Assembly: GCA_905221615.1 (NCBI GenBank)
Contig: CAJNDT010004635.1
Coordinates: 333,769 to 397,768 of the forward strand
Reading direction: 5' to 3'
Length of the DNA: 64,000 nucleotides
Source: Symbiodinium sp. CCMP2592
Taxonomy: Eukaryota > Sar > Dinophyceae > Suessiales > Symbiodiniaceae
Each line of letters starts with the position of its first letter. The first letter of the stretch is position 1. The notes under the pieces are model-generated. The model was not told the DNA's origin and did no database searches. It worked only from the letters and a program-made list of their open reading frames with translations. Position numbers and translations under genes: made by a program. This document shows positions 9,948 to 18,761 of the stretch, piece after piece.

Positions 9948-11276
9948 TTAGCTTCCTCTTGGTCGTGAAGCTGTTCCTTTAGCCACTCTTCTTTCATCTT
10001 TGCTCCAGTACCACTGTGACTTGGCTTCGTTCCACTTCCACTGGTATTTCCTGTTCTGGAAACTGTAGACTGCAAACCAGTTTCCTTCAAACTCTCCTTT
10101 TCCTTTTCCTTTCATGAACGATGCTTCGTTCACTGGTCCTTTGGCGGACAGTTCTGGGTCGTCCTTGTCCTCTTCCTTCTGCTTGTGCTGTGTGACGTTC
10201 GGTGGCTCCTTTCCTGTTGCTTTTCCTGTTCCTTTTGCTTCTGGCTTCTCCTCTTCCTTTGCTGGTGTTGTGTCTGGTTCTGTGGGTGCCTGCGACCCGG
10301 CTGCTGATCCTCTGCTCTCAAGCTCCTGTGTAAGGCTTGCAATCCTTTCTTTATCCTCTTTGCGTTCCTTCATCATCTCCTTCATCATTTCTTCAAGCTT
10401 CTGGATCCTGTCTGCTTCACCTGATCCTGTTGCTGTTGTTGCTGCTGCCTTCTTTTCTGCTTCCTTCTTGGCAATGTACGCTGACGCTGCCTTTTGATCT
10501 TCCTCTCTTTTCTTCCTGGCTTCCTTCTCCTTTCTTTTCTTCTCCTGCTCCTTTCTTTCCTTTTCCTCTTTGGCTGCTGCGGCTGCTACTTTCTCCTCTG
10601 CCTCCTTTGCTGCTGCCGCTTCGGTTTCCTCCTTTTCCTTTGCTTCTCTCTCTGCTTTGGCTTTGGCTGCTGCTTCTACCTCTCGCCTTCTCTCGGCGGC
10701 TGCGGCTGCTTCCTGCCTTGCTGCTTCCTTGTCTCTCTTCTCTTGCTCTTCTGCTGCCGCTTCCAGAATCAACCTTGCTTTGGCAATCTGCTCCTCTTTT
10801 GCCTTCTTCTCCTCTTCTGCTTTTGCTTTTGCTTCTCTTTGTTCCTTTGAGATCTTGTCCTGTTCTTCCCAGTATTTGCGATCATTTTCATCTCGAGGTC
10901 GAAATCCTGTGCTTTCTGCTCTTGCCTTTGGCTTTCCTTTTCCTTTTCCTTCCTTCTTTCCTTTTGTTCCCTTCTCGTGCTTGTACGTGTAGTCCTTGTC
11001 GACACACTGCTTTTCTCCTGTAACTCTGTGTTGCCTGTAGATCTCGCCGTTCTCGGAGTATTCCTTCCATTCGCTGGCGTAGTCGTAGGGGTACGGAAAG
11101 AGTTTCTTCTCTTCTTCCTTTTCCTTGAGCCTTTGCTTGCTTTTGGCGTTGATCTCCGCGATCTTCTTCTTTCTTCTCTCTTCCTTTGCTTCCTCACTTT
11201 CTTCTTCCTCTGCTGCTGCTGCTGTTCCTTCATCGGGGTACTCCCCGGGATCTTCTCCTCCAACGTAGCTGCTGAC
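9948..11276 (-). CDS. 3' extension of copia pol: Lys/Glu-rich coiled-coil protein with aromatic C-terminal domain
   Basis: 442 codons in the same frame as the RT-RNase H ORF, separated from it only by the TAG at 11277-11279, so it may be the C-terminus of one polyprotein. The N-terminal third is acidic (EDPGEYPDEGT, then Ala/Glu runs). It is followed by a compact aromatic patch (FPYPYDYASEWKEYSENGE) that resembles a WW/OCRE-like substrate surface, a Gly-Lys repeat, and then about 200 residues of Ala-Glu-Lys-rich predicted coiled coil. The C-terminus has a second aromatic block (FEGNWFAVYSFQNRKYQWKW). I know no family for it. A separate ORF would have to start at an internal Met; none stands out. 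It could be a structural or nucleic-acid-binding accessory domain. Confidence 0.55.
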   Translation of the reverse strand, partial: VSSYVGGEDPGEYPDEGTAAAAEEEESEEAKEERRKKKIAEINAKSKQRLKEKEEEKKLFPYPYDYASEWKEYSENGEIYRQHRVTGEKQCVDKDYTYKHEKGTKGKKEGKGKGKPKARAESTGFRPRDENDRKYWEEQDKISKEQREAKAKAEEEKKAKEEQIAKARLILEAAAEEQEKRDKEAARQEAAAAAERRREVEAAAKAKAEREAKEKEETEAAAAKEAEEKVAAAAAKEEKERKEQEKKRKEKEARKKREEDQKAASAYIAKKEAEKKAAATTATGSGEADRIQKLEEMMKEMMKERKEDKERIASLTQELESRGSAAGSQAPTEPDTTPAKEEEKPEAKGTGKATGKEPPNVTQHKQKEEDKDDPELSAKGPVNEASFMKGKGKGEFEGNWFAVYSFQNRKYQWKWNEAKSQWYWSKDERRVAKGTASRPRGS

Positions 11277-13820
11277 CTAGGCCTCGTTCTCGTTCTCGTT
11301 GTCCTGCTCTCGTTCCTGGATGCCCTCGAAGTAGCCTCGGTCCGAATATTCCTTTCTTTCCTGGGACGTAGGTGACGTAGCTCTCGACGGTGCTGTTCCT
11401 TGTCCGTGTCCTTCACGACGTCGTTCACCTTCTAGTTCTCGGTCCTTGGCTTCTCTTTTCCTTTCTTCTTCCTCGTCTTCTTCTTCCTCTTCTTCCTGTT
11501 CCTCTTGCTGCTGCTCGTAGAAGTCCTGCATCATCTGGTTCAGCTGTTCCTTTACGGCGTCACATGTACCTAGGACGAAGGCCATGTTTTCCTTGACCTG
11601 TTGCCGGTCTCTGTCGTTCTGTTCGGCCATTTCCTGAACCTGGTGCTTGACGTCGTAGATTTGTCCTGTCAAGGACTCCACACAACCAGCCACGTGTTCC
11701 TGGCTTTTGCGCAAACGCGCAGCTTCCTCTGTGTTTTTCCTGATCGACTCCGCGATCAAGTTCCTTTCTTCTGAAGCGTTCCTTAAGGCGGTTGCCGCCT
11801 CTCTCAAGGTAGAAAGTTCCTTGAACACTTCTTCTGTGCTTTTGCTCGAACTCGCGCTTGCTTCCATGGCTGCTAAGGTTCCTGGAAGGTTTTCTTGACC
11901 TTCTGCTACCGGGCGAACTAGTTCCTGGATACCTGAGCGTTCCGCGAGTGTTCCGCAGAGTTCCTTGAGCTGCGAAAGCATCTCACAACATGTTGTTCCA
12001 TGAGCTGCTCCTGCAGACGTTCCTAGCTCACATGCACTCGTGTCACTGCACATGCCGTCCTGCTCACATGCACTTGCACAACAGAAAACATGTTCCTGAA
12101 AGTCTGACTGAAACTCTTCTTCCTGAAAACAACTCTCAAAACACTGTTCCTTGAAACTCTGAATCTGAAGACTGTCTGAAATACCTGAAATTCCTGCAAA
12201 CAACAAAGCTGCAAAAGACAAAGTTCCTGGGCTCTTGATCATCCTTACAACTGCTTTAGCTTGTGTTTGGGCCTTGTGTTCCTTGAGCTCTTCTCTACCT
12301 ACTGGCTCGTTCTCGCTGGTCTGAAAACCTAGCCAGTGTAACAACAGTCTGATACGCTTCGCTGAAAGGGGATTGGTTCCTATATCAGCTGTGTTTTCCT
12401 TGGTTCCTACTGGGTGAACACTAATTGTTCCTTCTTTGTGGAGGTCTTGAAGAAAAAGGGTCCTGATCTGCAAATGATTGACTCTTCCTACACCTTGCCT
12501 TGTAATAATTCCTCTAGCTGCAGAAGAATCCATGTACAAGTGTACCTTGCATTGTTTCCTGGTCAAGAATTCTACTGCTTCCTCCAACAATATAGAATCT
12601 GACGCTGCTGACGCTCCTGCGTAGTACTCTGCTTCACCACTGCTCAAGCTAACCGACTTCTGGTTCCTAGAAAAGGAGTAAATGCACTGACCGTCTAGGC
12701 AAACAATTCCTGAAGATGTTGAGCGCCTTGTGTCCTTCTTTCCTGCCCAATCTGAATCGCTGAAAACTTCCAAAAGGTGGTGTTCCTTGGGCCTTATTCC
12801 AGTAAAATCGTAGTTACCATTCCTGATGGATTCATGGAGATTACTAAGTCCTCTAGGCGTTTTCCTGTACACTAAATGGTATCCTTCAGTTCTCGACATG
12901 TACTGCACTAGGTGGACTAAGTGTTTCCAAGAACCATGTGTTGGTTCCGACATCTTGGAGGCCAAACCTCTCACGGCAAACTGCACGTCAGGGCGGTCCT
13001 GACTGACATACAAGAGTATGCCAACGCTTTTCCTGAACGATGCCGCTTGTTCCTGGTTCAAGGTCTGAGTGTTATCCTGTTCCTGCGACTCTTGGGTGCA
13101 CGGAGTTGGCTTCGAGGCTTTGCTGGTAAGCTTCAGTTCTTCATTAAGCTTCACAAGATACTTCGGGTCACTCGTGATGTGGAGCTCGTGATTGTGGTAG
13201 CTGAATTTCCTTGTAAGGAATCGGATTGTCTGGTGTGACTCTCCTACTTCAAGTTCCTGCTCTGTCACGAAGGGGCCTTCAACCTTTAGCTCGTAGGTTT
13301 CTCTTAGCTTTCCTAGCTTGGGCTCTAGGTGCCTTGTTTTCCCTGCTGCCTGAATGTCATCTACATGCACAACAAGTATGCTGTTCCTGTCGTCACGAAA
13401 CAAAGTAGGGCATGCTTTGCTCCTATCAAAGTTCTGCTCTTTGAGGGTTCCTGCAAAATGATCACTCCATAGTAGTGCTGCATCTCGCTGTCCTGGAAGT
13501 ACTCTCAGCAGTAACAAACCTTCGTTCCTACAACTAGGGTCCTGGTCGCCAAACAGATCCACATATTCCTTCGGGAATTGACATGCACATCGCGTCCTTT
13601 GTGGGACCTGCAAGAATGCGTCCTTGACATCAATGGAGTACAGGGAATGTTCCTGTTGTAATCCTAAGATCGGGATAAGTCTCACCAACGATGCGCTCGT
13701 AGCTGGGCTGAACGTGTCGTTCCTTACTTCTGCTCCTTTGAACTCTCTCGCTACTAACCTAGCTCTCCGCATCCATCGGCCGTTCCTGAATCGCCAATCG
13801 AAGACGAATTTCGTCGTCAA
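11277..13820 (-). CDS. Copia reverse transcriptase-RNase H with Cys-rich and coiled-coil C-terminal region
   Basis: 847 codons. RT (RVT_2 type) spans about residues 1-250, with the KFVFDWRFRNGRW entry motif, catalytic Asp in YSIDVKDAFLQVP (about 58-70) and the VHVDD catalytic box (about 149). RNase H is at about 345-500 (FSDSDWAG, then SSGEAEYYA, LYMDSSAA). After RNase H comes an odd tail: a Met-Ile-Lys-Ser-Pro start with a hydrophobic segment (TLSFAALLFAGISGISDS, about 530-550) that looks like a signal peptide or membrane anchor, then about 75 residues with many Cys, a predicted coiled coil and a Glu-rich end. It stops at TAG 11277-11279; the frame stays open beyond. The frame changes relative to integrase at about 13830, in a GA-rich run. 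Confidence 0.85.
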   Translation of the reverse strand: MTTKFVFDWRFRNGRWMRRARLVAREFKGAEVRNDTFSPATSASLVRLIPILGLQQEHSLYSIDVKDAFLQVPQRTRCACQFPKEYVDLFGDQDPSCRNEGLLLLRVLPGQRDAALLWSDHFAGTLKEQNFDRSKACPTLFRDDRNSILVVHVDDIQAAGKTRHLEPKLGKLRETYELKVEGPFVTEQELEVGESHQTIRFLTRKFSYHNHELHITSDPKYLVKLNEELKLTSKASKPTPCTQESQEQDNTQTLNQEQAASFRKSVGILLYVSQDRPDVQFAVRGLASKMSEPTHGSWKHLVHLVQYMSRTEGYHLVYRKTPRGLSNLHESIRNGNYDFTGIRPKEHHLLEVFSDSDWAGKKDTRRSTSSGIVCLDGQCIYSFSRNQKSVSLSSGEAEYYAGASAASDSILLEEAVEFLTRKQCKVHLYMDSSAARGIITRQGVGRVNHLQIRTLFLQDLHKEGTISVHPVGTKENTADIGTNPLSAKRIRLLLHWLGFQTSENEPVGREELKEHKAQTQAKAVVRMIKSPGTLSFAALLFAGISGISDSLQIQSFKEQCFESCFQEEEFQSDFQEHVFCCASACEQDGMCSDTSACELGTSAGAAHGTTCCEMLSQLKELCGTLAERSGIQELVRPVAEGQENLPGTLAAMEASASSSKSTEEVFKELSTLREAATALRNASEERNLIAESIRKNTEEAARLRKSQEHVAGCVESLTGQIYDVKHQVQEMAEQNDRDRQQVKENMAFVLGTCDAVKEQLNQMMQDFYEQQQEEQEEEEEEDEEEERKREAKDRELEGERRREGHGQGTAPSRATSPTSQERKEYSDRGYFEGIQEREQDNENENEA

Positions 13821-15688
13821 CCACTTTGTTCCTTGGTTGCTCTCTTCTTCTTCTGTCTCTCTCTCTCTTCTCTCTCGAGTTCTTGCAAGGGTTTCCTTGC
13901 CAGTGCCTTCATCTCGGTGAGTCTGTTGATCTCTGTGAGCATTGCCTCACGATCCAGTTCCTGCAACTGGGCTTCTGCAACTTCTGGAGGTCCAGAATCT
14001 TCGCTCTTGAAGATGTCTTGTTCCTCATCGGAATCGCCAATGTCCGAATATGAATCTTCCCAGAAAATGTCCTCTGTACCTGGTTCTGCTTCAGGTAGTT
14101 CTTCATCATTGTGCTCAAATACTCTTCCTACGTTGAACGGAGGGTACTTCTTCTTCGGAGAATCAATCTTCGGGATCTTGGAACCTGTTCCTACATCGTC
14201 AAATTCCATTTTCCTAAGAGGTGCTGGTCCTCTAGCTGAAAGAAGCTCACTTGCCATTGCGCTGTCTGGGATGAGTTCTTCTTCTGAGGCTGCGTCCATT
14301 TCCTTACTGCTGCTACTAGAAGACGTTGGGTCTGAAGCTGCTTCGTCGTGTTTGTTTTGGTCGTATTCCTGCTCAAGTTCTTCTTCTGCTTTTCTCTTGC
14401 TCTGTGCCTGCTTCGCTTTGCTCTCTAGGTAGGTTGTCCTAGTAGGTCCTGACTTCCCTGCAGAGTCCCCGCCTTGGATGACAATCGGTCCTGCGATCGG
14501 TCCTGAAGGTGCGGAAGGTGCCGAGTCCTCGACCGACTGTTCCTGAGTTGCTCCATCCATGACAGGTGGCGCCTCTGCAATTGGTCCTGGAATGTTCTTC
14601 CTGGGAATGTTCCTTGTTGCCAGTGTAGTGTGCTTCACTTCCCAAGTGTGAATTCCTACGCTACTTATTCCTTTCACGTCGAAGTGTTCCAAGCAACGTT
14701 TTGCGCTACGGCTTGTCTTGATGCCGTCCATGTGCCAAGTAATGAAGAGGTTGTTGTCTGTTTTTCCTAAAAACACTCCTCTCAACCAAATAGGGTCACC
14801 TTTCCTATTGGCACGTGTTCCTGAACGATTGGTCAAAACCAAAAGTGATTCGCCAAATTCGGCGAGTTGGCCCTCGTAAGGCCTTCCTGCCATAAATTCA
14901 TACGGAGTCATTCCTGTGGAGGAATGGCGATGGTACCTGTTCAAGGTCAATGCCGAGTGCCTGAAAGCCCAACTGAAGATTGGATGAGTATGAGCAATAT
15001 ATGTTCCTGTTCTGTGTTCAAGGTGCCTAATCAGGGTTGTTCCTTGTCTTCTAATGGTCTGAATTGCTCTCTCTGCCATGCCGTTGGTTTCCTTCTGGCC
15101 ACTGACTGCGTCCTGCAAGACTGTTCCTAGACCTAAAGCTGCTCGCTGCTTCTGGATAACCTGTTTCAGCTTCATCATTGTTCCTTCGTTGTCTGCCTTC
15201 AAGTTGATAGTTCCGTATCCAAGTTGAGTACTCAAGTAGGTCACTCCTTCGCAAAGGTGCTCTACAAGATCTTTTCCTTTAGATGCTGTCGGGATACAGA
15301 CCATGTTCCTACTCCAAGAATCAACACACACAAGACTTACTGCCGCTGGTGCCTCATCATGACTTGTTCCTGTAAAACAGAAATTCATACAGAAAGTTGG
15401 TCTTGAAGATCTTTCCTTCTCTGGGTTCTCACGAAGGTGTGGAGACTCTTTTCCTTTGCATGCTACACACGTCGGACACCACGATGCATACGGTAAGTGT
15501 GTGAGATTATGCACTGCGACTTCCTCCGGCTTTGGCTGTTTGGGTACCTTCAGAGGTTCAGCTTCTAGAAACTCTTTGTACTTCTTCTGGCCTGAAACAA
15601 GTTTACAGGTTTGCCTTTTATGCTTCCATGAGGACTCTACGAGGACCTTATAAATGATATCCTCTGCTTGTGAGAACAGTTTGTTGAG
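13817..15688 (-). CDS. Copia integrase
   Basis: The frame is open from just below the TAG at 15689-15691. It contains a GAG-pre-integrase/zinc segment (HNLTHLPYASWCPTCVACKG) and the rve core with catalytic Asp in VCVDSWS, Asp in NLKADNEGT and Glu in GMAERA (39 residues between the last two by my count). This is followed by the copia C-terminal GKTDNNLF region and a long acidic linker rich in Ser/Glu/Asp. Integrase inserts the cDNA into host DNA. It has lost its reading-frame connection to protease (two frame changes between 15690 and 15760) and to RT. The frame is otherwise intact, so the damage is recent or partly assembly error. Confidence 0.85.
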   Translation of the reverse strand, partial: LNKLFSQAEDIIYKVLVESSWKHKRQTCKLVSGQKKYKEFLEAEPLKVPKQPKPEEVAVHNLTHLPYASWCPTCVACKGKESPHLRENPEKERSSRPTFCMNFCFTGTSHDEAPAAVSLVCVDSWSRNMVCIPTASKGKDLVEHLCEGVTYLSTQLGYGTINLKADNEGTMMKLKQVIQKQRAALGLGTVLQDAVSGQKETNGMAERAIQTIRRQGTTLIRHLEHRTGTYIAHTHPIFSWAFRHSALTLNRYHRHSSTGMTPYEFMAGRPYEGQLAEFGESLLVLTNRSGTRANRKGDPIWLRGVFLGKTDNNLFITWHMDGIKTSRSAKRCLEHFDVKGISSVGIHTWEVKHTTLATRNIPRKNIPGPIAEAPPVMDGATQEQSVEDSAPSAPSGPIAGPIVIQGGDSAGKSGPTRTTYLESKAKQAQSKRKAEEELEQEYDQNKHDEAASDPTSSSSSSKEMDAASEEELIPDSAMASELLSARGPAPLRKMEFDDVGTGSKIPKIDSPKKKYPPFNVGRVFEHNDEELPEAEPGTEDIFWEDSYSDIGDSDEEQDIFKSEDSGPPEVAEAQLQELDREAMLTEINRLTEMKALARKPLQELEREERERQKKKRATKEQSG

Positions 15689-15744
15689 CTAGTTTTAACT
15701 TGCACAACTCTCTCAGGGCCTTGAGGCTGTTCTGCTGGTTGTAC

Positions 15745-17238
15745 TCATGACCGTTGAATGTAAAATGTAAAAGACAGTTCTCCTGCAAGTTCATGCCTGT
15801 GTGCTGGTGCTTGGGCCTCTGAGGTCTCTTCCTGTTCTTCTTCCTGTTCTGGGATCGTGTCTAGTTGGTGAACCTTCTGTTTTGGTCTTCTGGCCTTGGG
15901 GTTCACTGGTTCAATGAGTTCGAATACACTACGTCCTGTCCAGGATAAACCTCCTAGTGGTTCTGGGTCTCTGTGAGGCTCATCCAAAGTCCAGAACTTG
16001 TCATCCTCAAAGAAATCCTTGTTGACCGGTTCTTCTCCATACGTGTACCTGTCTGGTTTGAGGTTCCCAATGTCTACTGGAATGTCATTGGTATCTCGAG
16101 GATTGAACAAAGTCTTCCTCAACGAGTTGTGGTACCTCGTGAGTGTAGTGCCATCCATGCTGATTGACCATGCATCCTCAGTGTACTCTTCAAACATCTT
16201 TCGACCTTCATCTTCCTTGGGGGTGCCTATGAGGTTCAGCGGAAATTCCTTGAGCGATACTAGCGTAAGCGTGCGGTACTCCTTACTGCCATCGAAGATT
16301 GTTCCAAACGGTTCCTCAAGTTCCTCAAACATGATGCTGTGATGCAACAGATACCACTGATCATCATCCTCAATAAGCACTGCTCGATATGCGAATTTTC
16401 CTGGTGGAAACATCAAGTAAGTATCAACGTGTTCTGAGGTTCCTAGGCTGAAGTGGACTTGGTAAGGGTCTCGCCAGTTGGTCCAACCAACACGCTGTTC
16501 TTCAATGAGTTCCTTCAAGTTCTCGCACAAGTACATAGGGATCGGCTTTGCTTCTGCTTCCCAGTTGACTGCTCTCACAAAGGCTTTTGTTGTAAGTGAG
16601 TTGTTGTTGTAGTTCACTGCAATCTTGGTTGTTCCTTCTGTTAGGAAAGTGCCTGTTGCTGTTCCATCTCTGAACTCCCAGCCTTTCTTCAACAGTTTAC
16701 CTACTGCCAGAAGAGGGTGCACAACCGATGAAATCAAGAACACTTCTTCAACCTTCACAATGTTTCCTTGAACATCTCGAAACTCAACTTCAATGATCCT
16801 TTGATCTGAAACTTTAATCCGGGATCCTTGTGCATCTCGCAAAACTACCTTGGTAGTGTTGGGTGCCTTTCTTCCATACTTCTTCATCCACATCGGTGCC
16901 AACCAAATGTCGGCTCCTGAATCCAGCACGACCTCGATTTCTCGAGTTCTCGCGTTCCTTGCTGCACGCGCAAACCTGGTGATGGTCCTTGAGGGTGCTG
17001 TTCTCTCCACTCTGTTCCTTCTAGGAGGATGGTGACATCCGTTCTCACATTCCTGCATGTTTGGGTGCCATGGTGTTTCATGACATCCATTGGGACACTC
17101 AAAGTAGTATCCACGATCCTGAGTTCCTATCGGAGTTCCTTCTAGATGCCATTGCAACCATTCATCATCACTCACCTCATCACAGTCCTGAAACTCATCA
17201 TCTTCATCACCAATCCAAAACTCTTCTGTCTCACTCCT
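15745..17238 (-). CDS. Copia protease region
   Basis: Continues gag in the same frame after the TAG at 17239-17241. An N-terminal acidic segment (ETEEFWIGDEDDEFQD) is followed by two Cys/His clusters (YFECPNGCHETPWHPN, then CENGCHHPP), an unusual zinc-binding-like feature just before the protease. The aspartic protease core has LDSGADIWLAP at about residue 80 after Ser-Asp-Asp-Glu-Trp. Further on, a 250-residue linker precedes integrase. The protease processes the Gag-Pol polyprotein. The ORF ends at 15745 through a frame change; the neighbouring frame continues the same protein (SFTFNGHEYNQQN). Confidence 0.75.
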   Translation of the reverse strand, partial: RSETEEFWIGDEDDEFQDCDEVSDDEWLQWHLEGTPIGTQDRGYYFECPNGCHETPWHPNMQECENGCHHPPRRNRVERTAPSRTITRFARAARNARTREIEVVLDSGADIWLAPMWMKKYGRKAPNTTKVVLRDAQGSRIKVSDQRIIEVEFRDVQGNIVKVEEVFLISSVVHPLLAVGKLLKKGWEFRDGTATGTFLTEGTTKIAVNYNNNSLTTKAFVRAVNWEAEAKPIPMYLCENLKELIEEQRVGWTNWRDPYQVHFSLGTSEHVDTYLMFPPGKFAYRAVLIEDDDQWYLLHHSIMFEELEEPFGTIFDGSKEYRTLTLVSLKEFPLNLIGTPKEDEGRKMFEEYTEDAWSISMDGTTLTRYHNSLRKTLFNPRDTNDIPVDIGNLKPDRYTYGEEPVNKDFFEDDKFWTLDEPHRDPEPLGGLSWTGRSVFELIEPVNPKARRPKQKVHQLDTIPEQEEEQEETSEAQAPAHRHELAGELSFTFYIQRS

Positions 17239-18661
17239 CTATTCCTGAACTTCTTCACCAACAACCCGCAAAACTCTTCCGAAGTACTCAATCTCTATCT
17301 CTTCAGAGTTCTCACTCAGCTCGAATTCCTCCGGAAAGCTTGTGGGCTCGTCTCCCATGTGGTACATGGAGACCATCCTAATCACTGGTCTTTGGGTTCC
17401 TTGGCTTGCTTGGCTTGTTGAGGTCTTGTTGGCTGACGAAGGGGCCTGAGTTGAAGTAGCTGTAGTGCTTGCTTGCTCGCTCTGGTTTTCAAGGTCAACG
17501 TTCCTGGCCTGATAACCCATGTCACGCATCTTCTGTCTGCACTGTGCTTCGAAATGTCCATACTTATGACAGTAGTGACACACTCCTGTAGCTGCTTGGG
17601 CTTTGCCTTTACATTTTCCTTTGTGTCTGAAGAAACCTCTTCCTCGACCTTTGCCTTTTCCTTTGTAACCTCTGAAACCTCTACCTCGGCCTTTCCAGTT
17701 GCCTCGACCTCTGCCTTTGCCAAAACCTCCGAAACCTTTACCTTTACCTTTGCCTTTCCTGTCAAAGCCGTAACCTTTTCCAAAGTCCTTTCCACCTTTC
17801 TTGCCTTTTCCTTTACCTTTGCCTTTATGGTGAACATAACCTTTGCCATAGCCTTTCTTGCCTTTGTACCATGCTTGGTTGATATCCATTGCTGCAAGAC
17901 CACCATGGTCATCACCTTTGTCGATCAAGTCTGTTGTGGTTCGGTGAGGTGTTCCTTGCTGGGCTGCCAAAGAGTTAGTCCAACGCTCAGTTGACTCATA
18001 GTTCACAAGGTACTGACGAAGAGTATTGTACTGTGTCTTTTCATCCATGTTGAGCAACAAGTGCCTTTTCACGTCAGGTTTCATACCTTGAATAAGAGTA
18101 GATACTTTCAAATTCTCCTGTACCTTTTCTCCAGTAGCCTTCTCGTACTTCTCGATGTGTTCATCATATTCGAGGATATTCTCAGCAATTCCTTTGTTGT
18201 GAGCGAATTTGTAGTTGAGAATGTTGTGAAACAACTCCAACGATCTCGCACGATTCGTTGGTTGATATTCCTTGAGTAGCATACGGTAAGCTTCCATACC
18301 GTTCTCCTCAGATACATGCTTTACAACTCGGTACGGCCTTCCTTTAGTGTATGAACAAAGAACACTGTACAGGCGTCTGCTTGTTTCCTTTGCTTCTGCA
18401 GACATCTCAGCCATCTTCACTTGCTTATCATCTTTTAAGTTCCTTTCGGCGATGTCCATGATCTTCACCATGTTGGAATCCACTGCTCCAAGCCAGATCC
18501 GCATCCTGTTCCTGAACTCTGTCCATCCACTCTTCTCTTCTTGCCATGTTCATGGGGAAAATGCTTCGGGGCTTTTAATCAGCTTGTGCAACTCCACTTC
18601 TCCAGGCTTTCTTTGTTCCTTTACTGCTTTCTCCAGAGATGCTCCTATCTCCTCAAGTGTC
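17239..18661 (-). CDS. Copia gag with zinc knuckle, interrupted and truncated by the gap
   Basis: The gag capsid-type domain (EEYDEHIEKYEKATGE, TLIQGMKPDVKRHLLLNM) is followed by a striking Gly-Lys-rich stretch (KGKGKGKKGGKDFGKGYGF, about 215-300 from the ATG at 18504) and a classic CCHC zinc knuckle, CHYCHKYGHFEAQC (about 308-321), for RNA packaging. Upstream of that ATG the same frame is coding-like as far as the gap but contains a TGA at 18550-18552, so the true start lies in or beyond the gap. It ends at TAG 17239-17241, with protease in the same frame directly behind: either a readthrough site or a mutation. Confidence 0.85.
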
Positions 18662-18761
18662 NNNNNNNNNNNNNNNNNNNNNNNNNNNNNNNNNNNNNNN
18701 NNNNNNNNNNNNNNNNNNNNNNNNNNNNNNNNNNNNNNNNNNNNNNNNNNNNNNNNNNNNN
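18662..18761. other. Assembly gap (100 N)
   Basis: Exactly 100 N, the usual placeholder for a gap of unknown size. It should contain the copia 5' LTR, the start of gag, the second TTGTT target copy and the end of the duplicated parent segment. Any protein translated across it is unreliable. Confidence 0.98.

Larger units (their letters stand above)
9474..15371 (-). repeat. Dispersed AGGAAC hexamer series on the coding strand
   Basis: On the minus strand AGGAAC starts at plus positions 9474, 9496, 9556, 9595, 9640, 9695, 9723, 9794, 9845, 9900 and 9973, and continues every 30-75 bases through the 3' extension, RT and integrase genes. It occurs in all three codon phases (Arg-Asn; Gln/Lys-Glu; Gly-Thr) and hardly ever on the opposite strand. 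Random expectation is about one per 4 kb per strand. It thins out but is still enriched in gag-protease. Function unknown. Confidence 0.8.
9439..18661 (-). mobile_element. Nested Ty1/copia retrotransposon, 5' end missing in gap
   Basis: Minus-strand order gag (17239-18661), protease (15745-17238), integrase (13817-15688), RT-RNase H (11277-13820) and a 3' extension (9948-11276) is the copia order (integrase before RT). The 3' end at 9439 gives the element a ...TTTAACA terminus next to a candidate target duplication (TTGTT on minus). The 5' LTR and the second target duplication should lie in the 100-N gap. The coding frame is broken by in-frame TGA (18550-18552), TAG (17239-17241) and TAG (11277-11279), by frame changes at about 15690-15760 and by one at about 13830. 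The strand carries an extreme excess of AGGAAC. Confidence 0.85.

Noticed and set aside
10114-11375. Long plus-strand Leu/Phe/Ser-rich frames that look like membrane proteins
   Set aside because: They are antisense to the Lys/Glu-rich 3' extension of the copia element; purine-rich coding strands produce such shadows.
13833-14432. Plus-strand Ser-rich frame of 199 codons
   Set aside because: Antisense of the acidic linker behind integrase, which has clear family motifs on the minus strand.
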